Source: Rutstroemia sp. NJR-2017a BVV2
Lineage: Eukaryota; Ascomycota; Leotiomycetes; Helotiales; Rutstroemiaceae
Direction: 5' to 3'
DNA: 64,000 bases
Assembly: GCA_002946415.1 (NCBI GenBank)
Contig: NJPS01000032.1
Span: 434,001-498,000, forward strand
Shown: piece by piece, positions 37,398 to 47,258 of the stretch
Numbering within the stretch: position 1 is the stretch's first letter
How the letters are laid out: each line of letters begins with the position of its first letter
Notes under the pieces: generated by a model
What the model was told of the DNA's origin: nothing
Database searches by the model: none
The model's input: only the letters and a program-made list of their open reading frames with translations
Position numbers and translations under genes: made by a program

Positions 37398-38340
37398 GAG
37401 CTAGGGCAGATATGTACAGCACTTTGTGCGGCAGTTAGGATCCATGGTCACATGGACCATGAACCCCTGGCACCCGGCACCGGGCACCGGTACTCCAGTT
37501 AGACATTTGTGTTGTTATGAAACAATGTTTCGCACGTTCACCGCATTCCCTTCAATCGTCGTGTTCTCCTTTTGTGCCACCGAATATGCCAACATCATCT
37601 ATTTTAAGAAGCTGACGTTCAAGCGTACGCGGACGGCACTTAGTAGGCAAGTAATGTCACCGGTTCATGAAATGTAAACAATAACTATCGATTGCAATGC
37701 ATATCCGATGTGCCACTGAACTCAGTCACAGCCACCACAGTACTGTACTATAACTCGGCGTACTCGGCAGCTGCTTTATGCCGCGCATCTCAATTACCTA
37801 AGCCACACCAGCACTGATGAATCTATTCCATATTTCGTAGAGGGGCTCCATAAAGGGGGCGGCCAGCGTCATGCAGTGGGTCATATCTGTGGCGTACCAA
37901 AGTATACACGCGGGAGCCCCGGTGTTTTGGGGGGATTTCCTCTGCAGGTTCTGTCGGTGCCTAGCCGAGCCCAGCTTTCGCTCGTACCTGAATACGAAAA
38001 GACCCTAACTAAATGGAAACTTCCCGCTTGTTTTTGCTTGGAACATCCAAGAGCACGGTGACGATGGCAATCTCATTTTACTTGCAGGATACCAAGGCAA
38101 TCAATTGCTTAGCCGATCTCACACACCTGTATATAAGGCTAAGTGTCAATCTCCTGTTGTTTTACTTTTTCTGCTTTTCTGTGTTCACTACAGTTTTGCA
38201 AGTTATTCGGTTTCTGCTCTCTCGTACGATAATCTCCGAGACTCCACTACAACCTACCTATTCCACCTCACATAAACTCACTTCTACGACTGCAAATCCA
38301 ACTACCCATTTCGCATTCACGCTCTTCAAAAAACTTCAAA
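37398..38340. other. Intergenic, promoter of GPI repeat-protein gene
   Basis: A short inverted repeat CATGGTC-ACATG-GACCATG lies just after the reductase stop (near 37441-37460) and could form a hairpin in its 3' UTR. The right half carries a TATA box at 38130 and the leader of the next gene. No coding sequence is supported. Confidence 0.5.
38130..38136 (+). promoter_or_regulatory. TATA box of the repeat GPI-protein gene
   Basis: TATATAA lies 205 bp upstream of the ATG at 38341, followed by T/C-rich sequence typical of a fungal start region. Consistent with a highly inducible surface-protein gene. Confidence 0.55.
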
Positions 38341-39033
38341 ATGCGTTTCCAAATCCTTCCTGTCGTCGCCCTCCTTACTGTCGCATCCGCACAAAACATT
38401 GGCAGCATTGTCAACTCCGTCGGCTCAGATATCGGAGGTGCTTTCTCAACCGCAACCAGCGCCGTAGGGGGGGCTGTCGACACAGCTACTAGTGCCTTAG
38501 GAGGAGCAGTCAGCACTGCTACAAGTGACGCCGCAGGGGCATTTTCCACTGTAACCAGTGGAGCAGGAGGAGTGGTATCAACGATAACATCGGGAGCTGG
38601 AGGAGTCTTATCGACCGTAACAAGCGGAGCCGGAGGAGTTCTTTCGACTATTACCAGCGGGGCTGGAGGAGTTTTCTCAACAGTCACATCTGGAGCTGCA
38701 GGCGCCTTCTCTAGCGCCACATCTGCCGCAGTTGCCGAATTCTCAAGCGCAGCCTCCAAGGCAAGCAGCGAGATTGCCAGCCTGAGCTCCGTCGCACAAA
38801 CCGCGGATGCCTCGGCCCGAAGCTCTATCTCGTCGGCAATCAACAGCATCAGCAGCAGCGTTGCTAGTGCTTCCAGTGGACTCTCCACTGCTGTGAGCAA
38901 GGCAAGCAGTTCAGCCAGCAAGGCTTCGGAAAGCGCGGCTAGCGCTACTTCATCAGGTTCCGGTGCCATGAAGACTCAGGCTCCTATGATTGGTGCGGCT
39001 GCTCTTGGTGCAGCTGCTATGTACTTATTGTAG
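38341..39033 (+). CDS. GPI-anchored surface protein with nine 11-residue repeats
   Basis: Intronless, 230 aa. Signal peptide 1-17 (MRFQILPVVALLTVASA). Residues 32-130 are nine contiguous, gap-free 11-residue units with the pattern G-G-[AV]-[VLF]-S-T-[AIV]-T-S-[AG]-[AVL] (for example GGVLSTVTSGA); the central units are nearly identical. Residues 131-205 are Ser/Ala-rich with regularly spaced Lys/Glu. The C-terminus is a small-residue region, KTQAPMIGA, then a hydrophobic tail (AALGAAAMYLL), as for GPI attachment. No Cys. Located at the plasma membrane or cell wall by inference. The tail and start resemble the protein encoded at 40898, suggesting a tandem duplication. The period of 11 recalls amphipathic 11-mer helices of lipid-surface proteins, but the Gly pairs argue against a simple helix. 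A 233-codon antisense frame is a shadow. Confidence 0.88.
   Translation: MRFQILPVVALLTVASAQNIGSIVNSVGSDIGGAFSTATSAVGGAVDTATSALGGAVSTATSDAAGAFSTVTSGAGGVVSTITSGAGGVLSTVTSGAGGVLSTITSGAGGVFSTVTSGAAGAFSSATSAAVAEFSSAASKASSEIASLSSVAQTADASARSSISSAINSISSSVASASSGLSTAVSKASSSASKASESAASATSSGSGAMKTQAPMIGAAALGAAAMYLL
38434..38730 (+). repeat. Nine degenerate 33-bp tandem units inside the GPI gene
   Basis: These encode the 11-residue repeats of the 38341 protein. Units drift at third positions (GGAGTC/GGAGTT/GGTGCT) while the protein is conserved, so selection acts on the peptide rather than recent slippage. Confidence 0.85.
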
Positions 39034-40897
39034 TGGGTGGAATAATGGATGGAGATGCTATAACGGATGTTAAATTTTGGAGCGTTCGATGAATTGGTGT
39101 TAAGGGAATTACTTTCGAATGTAAATTACACATACGATGATGAAGGAAACCCATGGCAAATGCCGAATGGTTCTGTTCAGTTATATTATACTTGTGATGC
39201 CAACCTTGATTGTATATTCGAATGTGCATGTGCTTCTGTTTCCGTGTGAAAATTAGGACAAAAGCTCGCGGCATGGTGGTTTTCGAGTTGCAGCTAAATC
39301 CTACTACTTCGCAGGGTGAAGTTTGCATTCACTCTCTATTCTATCCTCATTTCTATCAACTAGGAGTCCTTAACATGTGCAGGTCCGACATGAGCTCTGC
39401 AGGCTTCCCCAATAAGCGGCGCGCCTTTTCACGAATGCTCGATGCCTTCTGAATAAGAGCCTCCATTCTGCACAAACAAAATATCATATTCAGCATTTCT
39501 TTCTGCTGAGAAACAACAACGGCCATATAGTTTGAGAAAATAGATTTTGACTTCCCGGAGAGAAGCCCTTAAATAACGCTCCGCTTCATTCTCCGAGGAC
39601 CACTCTCTCCGGTGCAGAAATAACAGGCCGACAACAATATCGCAAAGACAGTTGGATAATGAAAATATAATAACATTTTGTAATATCGGAGATGCTCTTC
39701 AATTTTTCCATTCTATCATCTCAATTCCTGCATCTAGATTGGTTTCCAGGCTCTTTTTCTTTTCCTTTCCTTGTTATTCTATCATTTTATTACGCCTTCC
39801 AACTGTTGCTTCCGTCCGATGCTCACACCCCAGTTTCTTCTTTCGGTACTTTCCTTTATCGGCCTAATTACTCGACGCTGCATAACTGTTGGAAATTCAC
39901 TTTCGCTCAATATTCCTAACCCTTTCGACACACTTGTCATTGTCCCTGCTGCATATTAACTTCATCGTTGTATCACTGTATGAGCCACTTCTCTTCGCCG
40001 TGTCTATCTATATATGTCGCTCATCATTGCATATGTTTGGAAATATAAACAACTAGACAACTTTCAATTGCAGTAGGAAAGACCTACCGAGAATATCAAG
40101 TCTACCTGCCCTGAAACGACACACCGGAATGGCTGCACAAGGCAGACATGAAGCCTCATCGTTTCTGAGAAGTTGCACAGCTGTTGAATAGCTACACTGA
40201 GCCTCAATATGCTCGGTTTCGCCCAAATGCGATATCTTTAGAAATATATAGGGAAGGATTTGTCGGGCCGGGCGAGTTGACCCGCGACCTTCTCGGCGCA
40301 TGTTGTGTCGCCGTGCCAAAAATAAGCTCACCGCCGCATACCAAGTAGCATTGCAACAATGCGAGTATCGCACACCAGAATACAAGCACTTTTAGGCTCA
40401 CGATGTTTCACACATTAAGGAAACACAATATCTATATCTATAGCTACCTAGATGGACAGAAAATATGCATGGCTTCCCAAATTAGCAAAGTGTAGAGGGG
40501 TGGGGCAATTCACCAAATCTCCCAACCTTCGGCGCGTAATCACTTCCACTGTTAGTATCCAACGACAAGCACATGGCTATGAGGATCGCGGAGACTCTCC
40601 ATGATAGAAGAATGCCCCAGAAAAAAAAGTTTGTTCATCCTTCGAGGAATATCACACCTGATTATAGGCAAAGTTGTCGCGCCCCCACCGTTTGAGCCTC
40701 AGTTGGCTTCATCCTTCGAATGTTAGTGATGTTTACCATATAACTGTGGTGTACCGTTCACTATTTAGAGCTCCATTGTTGCATAGCAAAGATCAGTCTC
40801 TTAGCATTTCACTATTTCCAAGTCTATCGTTTCATTCACATAACACAAGATCCTTCAAGCCAAGAATCTCATACCGTCACACCAACAGGAATCAAAA
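39034..40897. other. Intergenic between the two GPI genes
   Basis: About 1.9 kb. No frame above 110 codons and none recognisable. AT-rich stretches occur at 39640-39720 and 40410-40450. The last 150 bases form the leader of the next gene. Confidence 0.5.
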
Positions 40898-41491
40898 ATG
40901 CATTTTCCAAGCAGCCTCACAATCCTCTCCCTTCTCGCCACTACCACCCTTGCCGATGTAGGATCTATCCTCGTCGATGGAGCCTCCGCAGCTGGAAATG
41001 CCGCTGGTGGAGTAGCCACTGTAACATCAGCATTCGCCGCCGCCCAAGCAAGCCAAGACAGTCTCTCCACAGCTGTATCCTCTCTCTCAGTCGTAACATC
41101 CGAAGCAGCCACCGCAACCGGCAGCGCACTCTCATCCCTCGTATCCGAAGCCTCATCGCTCTCCAAGGTCGTCTCCTCAATCTCCAAATCTTACTCCAAA
41201 CAATCCACTTCCGTAGCCGCAAGTCACAGCTCCGAATCTTCTGTAGCTACGTCGGCGAGCTCGGCTGCGAGTAGTCTGGCGGGAGATATCAGTAGTCTGC
41301 AGTCGGTGGCGAGCACGGCGACGGGCGATGCGCAAAGTAAGGCGTTGGAGAGCGCGAGTAGTTTGAGTACGAAGTTGAGTAGTGCTACTAGTGCTCTTGC
41401 TAGTGCTACGAGTGCTGGAAGAGCAGCTGGGGAAACCCAGGCGCCTCTTTTGGGCGCGTTGGCGTTGGGTGCGCTGGGGCTGTTGATTTAG
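40898..41491 (+). CDS. Ser/Ala-rich GPI-anchored surface protein, paralogue of the 38341 product
   Basis: Intronless, 197 aa. Signal peptide about 1-19 (MHFPSSLTILSLLATTTLA). The mature start DVGSILVDGAS mirrors NIGSIVNSVGS of the upstream protein. The body is Ser/Ala/Thr-rich with spaced Lys/Glu and no Cys, lacking the clear 11-mer repeats. The C-terminal GETQAPLLGALALGALGLLI has the same TQAP-[ML]-[IL]-GA signature as the neighbour, plus a hydrophobic GPI-type tail. Probable cell-wall or membrane-surface protein. The tandem arrangement and shared ends suggest duplication followed by divergence of the central region. No enzymatic domain is seen. Confidence 0.87.
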   Translation: MHFPSSLTILSLLATTTLADVGSILVDGASAAGNAAGGVATVTSAFAAAQASQDSLSTAVSSLSVVTSEAATATGSALSSLVSEASSLSKVVSSISKSYSKQSTSVAASHSSESSVATSASSAASSLAGDISSLQSVASTATGDAQSKALESASSLSTKLSSATSALASATSAGRAAGETQAPLLGALALGALGLLI

Positions 41492-41748
41492 GGGCGGGTG
41501 ATATGTAGCAGTGGGTTTTGCCGCATGCTTCTTTTCTTGTTGTTCTTTCATGACTGGCATCACGGAGTTGGGGACCACCCCTTGCGGGAGCGAATGATGT
41601 ACATGAGAACCACGAATTGTCATTTTATACAGGAGTCGGCCTCCAAATGGAAAGCAATAATTAGACATCTTCAGAACTGAAATCTCAGATTCACATTTCT
41701 CCCTCACAGCCCCTTCCAAAGCCGTCTCTATCATCAAAAATAATTCAT

Positions 41749-42424
41749 CTACTCGTTCGGCCTTCTCTTCGTCACCAATGTAAAATTACTACCTCTTGCT
41801 CTGACTTGTTCGCCCTCTACAAGCTCCATTCTACTTCCTCTCTCGCGACTCGGGATTCTACCGCCGCTATTCCTCGAACTTGTAGGATCATTGCGTTCCC
41901 TAGAGCGGCTGTTCTCATGTCGACGTCTTTCTTCTTCGTTCGATGAACCTGAGCTAGTCGAAGTTGACCTAGACCGATGTCCATGATTTTTCGATTCGTC
42001 CTCAACAGCTAGAACAGCAATTAGCACTAAATCATCAACGGCAGCATGTTAGGAAGATTTTTTTCGTACCTTTCTTTCCTTCCGAATCCATCTGCTCAAT
42101 AATCTCTTTGGTAAAGACCATTCCATATCGACGGTTGCGAGGCTGCCTATCTTCACCATAATCTTCTTCTTCATCTGGTCGTGGCGGTCGTTCAGCGGCG
42201 GAATTGCGGCCCTTTCGACGCTCTGGACTTCCGGAATGCCATTTAGCAAGACTGGCGTCGCTTTTAGAGGGATGTATCGGGTGGGAAGAGAGAGGAATGC
42301 AGACGAGGTGGTGCTCCTTGACTTTGGTGGGTTGTATTGGAATCGGGTCGCTTATAGTTGGTCGTTTCCGCGGCGGTGATGGTTTGCGGGCAGAGTGTTC
42401 TGAGAAGCGGGATAAGAGACGCAT
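41749..42424 (-). CDS. Small basic RS-rich protein, unknown function
   Basis: Exons on the minus strand are 42424-42070 and 42008-41749 (204 aa), with a 61-nt intron in phase. Highly charged and probably disordered: an N-terminal basic/Pro-rich part (RKPSPPRKRPTI), a middle part with RPPRPDEEEDYGEDRQPRNRRYGMVFTKEIIEQMD that may fold as a short helix, and a C-terminal Arg/Ser-rich stretch with repeated SR/ER dipeptides. Such composition recalls splicing-associated or nuclear proteins, but there is no RNA-binding domain, so no role is assigned. It is convergent with the upstream GPI gene (257 bp apart). The start codon could be further upstream if another exon exists. Confidence 0.6.
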
Positions 42425-43711
42425 GATGGTTTGTGAGTGTGGACTACTGAGTAGGCTTGGAAGGATAGAAGTGTATCTGGAGCCTGTTGATCTGCTAAAG
42501 TTCTTTGTGTTTATTTAGAGACACCCTGTTGAAGCTGTGAAGATCTGACAGCACAGTACCATCGTGATACTCCATATTATACGCAGAGGGCATTTTTAAC
42601 CCGAGTATCAATAAAAATCTTCTTTGGCCATGAGAGGGCAACTTGCCATCATGGCCGCACCAGACAATTATTTCCCCACATGCAATAAACATCCCAGAAG
42701 ACCGCAGAATCTCTTCTTTAGGTGGCGATTGCATCAATTTTCCACGCTCTACTGCGGCTCATCGGGGCTGCTGAAGGGTAGTGGCTATGGGTCGTCCAGC
42801 TGGACGACCGCAAATGCGAAGAACGTAAACTAGTGTTGAAAAACTTGAGGTTCGCGAGGTTCACAGCTTGTGGCCCGCGAATGGAAATGGTAAAAATGCT
42901 GTGATACAGCTCGGATTGTTGGTTTTTCCATCAATAGACCTGGTGAAACCCGTTTGAAGACCGCTGTGGTACAGTTTGATGTTGAGTTTTTGGGCAGGCC
43001 AAGCTATTTTGGGCGATGATGCGGTGTAATGGGCCGCACATGAGCAATATAGACAGTACAGAAGACCGTGTTTTTCGGGGTCTCCATGTGGGCAGCCTTC
43101 ATAGGGGATTTCTGGTTGGTTGATTGCAATGGTATTATGTCTATGAAGCAAGTCGTATGATATGATGGTACTTTAAGCTTCAGTAGGCTCACTTGCTTGC
43201 TACTAAGGCCAAGGTTCGCCTTATGTCATGCGGTTTGTGGCGGAGCTGCATCTTCAAATTTGCGTGTCAGTGTACTGCTCTTGACGTGGAGAGAGGAAGT
43301 AGACGTCATGAGTTTCGAATCTCAGCCACGATATCTTGCAGACTGCCCGTCGTCTACGAGAAGTGGAGACCAGGGTCCTGTGGTCGCCAAATGCGTAGGC
43401 TTTTGATCGACGAAGAGCAATGTTTGGTACCTCTCCGCGTCTCATTGTGTGCCAGGTAGTATTCTTATTCATGAATGATAGAGAGAACCTCCATAAAACT
43501 CAACCTATACACAGGATCAATGCTCTTGAGTCCTGCCTCGTATGTCCTTGTTGATGGAAATGCCTCCTGATGAGACTACAATATCCCTATGATCAGCGGC
43601 GATCCGTCACCCGTTCAAGATATATGAAAAGTCTTAAAACGCATGAAGCGATGAACAATGATCCAAGTCTTTGATTTGGTGCGGTAGATAATTGAGTTTT
43701 TCAACGCTGAC

Positions 43712-43777
43712 AGATCAAGATCAGTCCTGATCTGCGGCCCAACTTGATCTCCTATGACGAATCATATCCGATGATTC
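43712..43777. repeat. Cluster of three perfect inverted repeats
   Basis: AGATCAAG (43712-43719) pairs with CTTGATCT (43743-43750). Within that span AGATCAG-TC-CTGATCT lies at 43718-43733. Next to it GAATCAT-N5-ATGATTC lies at 43759-43777. Each arm is 7-8 bp and perfect. Confidence 0.85.
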
Positions 43778-44273
43778 ATGTACAAAGACCTCGTACTGTT
43801 CAAGTCTTTATTTTCTTTCTCATATGCCAACACGAAGCTGTGTGGAGATGTAAGATGACCTGATCGTCGCTGCAAGTGGGATCGACATTTAGAGAACAAT
43901 CCTTATCTCATTGTGCTCGAGGTTGAAGAATTTGGTTACCCATACGAATTCTTCTCCATAGATCTTCCCGATTGCTCGCCACGAACTGTGAACGTTGGGT
44001 TGCAACGAGAAACGTGTTCTAGCATTTCAGATTCGCATGGTACTTGAGTCTGCCATCAACGAAAATTGAGGATCATTCTGCAGACTAATCAACTTCTGAC
44101 CCGATCTGATTCCCGATGGTGTAGCATTCGGGGAATAGCAACGAAAATATGGGATACACAGCCTTATCTAGGATCCTTTCTTCTGAGACGATTGACAGTA
44201 ATGTCTGCTGTGTGTGAGTATAACGTTGAAGTTGATATTCATGATGTGGGAGTACAACGCTTTATAGAGGCCA

Positions 44274-44294
44274 TTACGGCCGCGACGGCCGTAA
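44274..44294. repeat. Perfect 9-bp hairpin, GC-rich
   Basis: TTACGGCCG-CGA-CGGCCGTAA, with the stem extendable by GGC/GCC across a one-base bulge. It lies 40 bp before the putative LTR start. Confidence 0.85.
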
Positions 44295-44335
44295 GGCAGC
44301 TTGCGGATTATCTTAGTTAGGTACTTAGACTCTAT

Positions 44336-44635
44336 TGTTACGAAGTAATCATGGGACCAGGGGACCATAGGCTCAATGACTAGAGTTAGTTATAGTAGAA
44401 CCCTGGGCAGAGCCACGTGACCAGAAGTGATCTCGGTTGCTCACTCGAGATCACTCGAGATCAGGCAGTTGATCTCGATAGATCTTACGAGAACGAAGAT
44501 GTATATAAGCAGATGGGTTTCCTTAGTATATAGAGCTTTATACTCAACTCAAATCTTCATTATATTCAGTACTTTGTTAGTTACCAATTATATTACTTCT
44601 CGAATCCCTATCTCTTAGAGCTCTGAGATAACTTG
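44336..44635 (+). mobile_element. Probable solo LTR / remnant of a copia-type retrotransposon
   Basis: It starts TGTTACGAAGTAATCATGGG, a composition I associate with fungal Ty1/copia LTRs. There is a CACGTGACC motif near 44414, GATCTCG-rich U3 with a 10-bp hairpin (44426-44455), a TATA box TATATAAG at 44502, and a T/A-rich R/U5 part. The right end is uncertain (about 44630-44645), and no 5-bp target duplication or internal gag-pol was found. The element type is inference from pattern. Confidence 0.42.
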
Positions 44636-44899
44636 TCTGGAACAACTTCGATTGTAAGGATGTAATATCCACTTCCCCGCATCCTCGGGTGATTTACCTC
44701 CTGAATCGTAATTCCTTCTTCTACGCCTCTAACAATAATTCACAAAAAGTGATGTTTTAGGAAATTTAAGGCTTTTCAATCCAGTTATACAAAGCGTTGT
44801 ATTTGTTCCTACTTCTTCTCGAGGATAGACAACCTATACGTTGATGTATATATATCTTTCCCTTCCTACTTTAACAACTGATCCACTATTACACCTCAC

Positions 44900-46842
44900 A
44901 TGATGATGCTCTTATTCGAATCTTCAGATCGGATAAACCGCTACAACCGATTCATATCTCTGGTAGTCGGACTAGGTTCTTTTGTAAGCTAATCCTCACC
45001 AAACTGTAGCTATGCTAACGTTGAAGTAGACGTATGGCTATTGTTCTTCTGTAATCGCTAGCACCATTGGACAACCTGGCTGGTACGAGTACTTCCATCT
45101 CCCCCTGGAGCATCGGCCAGGATACTCGACTACAACAACCCAAGCCATCGCTACCGCGAATGGACTTTATAGCACTGGTGGTGCGCTAGGTTCTCTGTTC
45201 ATCATGTGGTCGGCGCAAATTTACGGCCGAAGATCGAACATGCAGCTTGGTGCAGCTCTTGCACTTCTAGGAGGTGCCTTGCAGGGAGGTGCTGCTGCTC
45301 TGCCGTAAGTTTGGAGGCGTATCTCTTTGTACACGCAATAAAATCTGACCTAGCGCTGCTCTAGCATGTTTCACCTCGGTCGTGTCCTCGCAGGAGTTGG
45401 TATTGGAATACTTGTGACTGTTTGTCCTATGTACCTCGCAGAACTATCCGCCGCACCGGTCCGCGGAGTTTTTGTAGGCCAGCATGCCATATCGCTCGTT
45501 CTGGGATATACCTTCGCTGGCTGGATTGGGTATGGCTGTTATTTCGCAGCACGGATTAGTCCTTCTTTTGCTTGGCGGTTCCCGCTTCTCTTCCAGTGCC
45601 TCTCCCCTGTGCTCTTGCTTATCTGCTCGATATGGATTCCGCGATCTCCCCGCTGGTTATTGTCAAAAGGTAGGTCAGACGATGCTTGGGCTGTTCTCCG
45701 AAGACTGCGTTCGGTACCCGGAAGTTCGGATGACTCCATGGCATTGAAAGAATTTCACGAGATCCGTGAACAGATCCGGCTAGAAGAAGTACGTCTGGCA
45801 TCTACGGGCCATAACAGCTGGCTTGCCGCTTGGACGAAGAAAACTTACAGGAAACGAATGTTTCTTGGATTTTTAACTCAATGGGGTGCTGAATTTGCGG
45901 GGCCGTTGGTCATCGTGGGTCGCTAGATATTCGTGATAAAATCTGAAGAATTGTTGACTGACGAATACTTCAGAATAATTACGCTGTGATACTGTATAGC
46001 GGGCTGGGTGTATCTGGTTCCATGCCTCTTCTTCTCTCGGCAGTTTGGCTTACAACGGCCGGTGAGTGTATATTGATCCACTTGGTCTATAATATCCACT
46101 GACCGACACTTCCATAGCTGTCATATACAACCCATTCGGATCATGGCTTCATGACCGAACTAATTCCCGTCGATGGATGTTCTTGACAGGACTATTTGGC
46201 TGCCTCGCTACGACTGCGTGCCTCGTAGCAATATCCGCCATCTATGCAGGTACTAAGAATAAAGTTGGCAACGCATTTGGGATCTTTTTCATCTTCTTAT
46301 ACCTTGCATTTCAAGGGTATGTGACCTGATATTTGACTTTCGAAAGTGTGCTGACAACAGATGGCAAGTACTTTCTGTGATACGACAATGTACCTGTATG
46401 TTTCGGAGATCTTCCCGATGGAGATCAGACCAATCGGAATGGGATTCTCGCTTTTTGGCCAATTTGCAGGTATGTCCTCAATGAGCCGAAGTGGGACCTA
46501 CTTATCGGTGTGCCATAGCTACGATAATCCTCCTACAGACTGCGCCGATTGGGTTTGTGAACGTTGGCTGGAAGTACTACTTCGTCATCATCGCGTGGTG
46601 TATCTTCTTCATACCAAGCAAGTCGACCTTTGCCTCACTGACTATCAACGTCGCTAACAAGGCTTGCAAAAGTTGTCTATCTCTACTTTCCAGAAACCGC
46701 TTCATTAACATTAGAAGAAATAGCCACGGTTTTTGGAGATGAAGTCGTGACGGCTCAGAGACAGGAAACGGAGCCATCTCCTATAACGGAAGCTAGCGAT
46801 GGGGGAGATGTAAAACATGTCGAAAAGATTCGGGTTGTGTAA
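44900..46842 (+). CDS. MFS sugar-porter family transporter
   Basis: Eight exons: 44900-44983, 45030-45304, 45365-45914, 45974-46061, 46118-46316, 46369-46469, 46519-46617 and 46673-46842. All phases fit, giving 521 aa, the normal length for a 12-helix sugar/H+ symporter. Motifs: FTYGYCSSVIAS in helix 1, YGRRSN between helices 2 and 3, GRVLAGVGIGI, PRSPRWLL before the central loop (the usual Glu of PESPRWL is Arg here), YVSEIFPMEIRPIGMG, and PETASLTLEEI after the last helix. A hydrophilic C-terminal tail ends EKIRVV. Plasma membrane; a hexose, pentose or quinate-like substrate cannot be told apart. Intron 7 uses a GC donor (AA|GCAAGT). A putative LTR with a TATA box lies 265-565 bp upstream. 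The first in-frame ATG of three was chosen. Confidence 0.9.
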
Positions 46843-47258
46843 CTGCTCAGTGGGTTGCCGGATATGGAAGTGAGGACTATACCATCATTGTCTTGCGGTC
46901 CGACTTTTGCTGAATTTGCTGTTAGGATCGTGATTAGCTGAGCTGCGAAGAATTAGGTGGGAATACACGTGTGAAATATGTTAGCATACCAGAGTATTTT
47001 CAATATACAATAAACTATACAGTTGGGATATGAAGTTATAAACTATTTTCAAACATCCAAACTTGGAATTTGGTCGTTCATTTTGAGAGGTGACGTGCCA
47101 AGGCCTACTGTACACAGAGAGCTCTGACGAACTCCAGAATTGGTCAACGCGTAAATCGCGTCACTTCCCCGCAAAAAATGGATACTGTATCTCTCAGTGT
47201 GAAACTTGCACCTCTAAGTTACTGTATTCTCGGAGCTCAACGTCTTTGAAATGCCATC
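46843..47258. other. Intergenic, no gene seen
   Basis: 416 bp holding the AT-rich 3' end of the transporter gene and the upstream region of the next gene. Confidence 0.6.

Larger units (their letters stand above)
42425..44899. other. Non-coding region with inverted repeats and LTR remnant
   Basis: About 2.5 kb without a supported gene. It contains three perfect inverted repeats at 43712-43777, a perfect 9-bp-stem hairpin at 44274-44294, and a probable LTR at about 44336-44635. The final 250 bases are the promoter side of the transporter gene. Confidence 0.5.

Noticed and set aside
38268..38969. 233-codon minus-strand frame with regular repeats
   Set aside because: Antisense shadow of the 11-mer repeat gene; the repeats are those of the plus strand.
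42861..43151. Minus-strand 96-codon frame with CxYCxC cluster
   Set aside because: No homology, intron support or start context; Cys grouping alone is weak.
44269..44281. GGCCATTACGGCC resembling a cDNA-cloning SfiI adaptor
   Set aside because: Only 13 bp match, flanked by genomic sequence and explained by the local hairpin; no other vector sequence is seen.
45915..45926. Stop codon in the transporter suggesting a pseudogene
   Set aside because: It lies inside a GT-AG intron (45915-45973); all eight exons join in phase.
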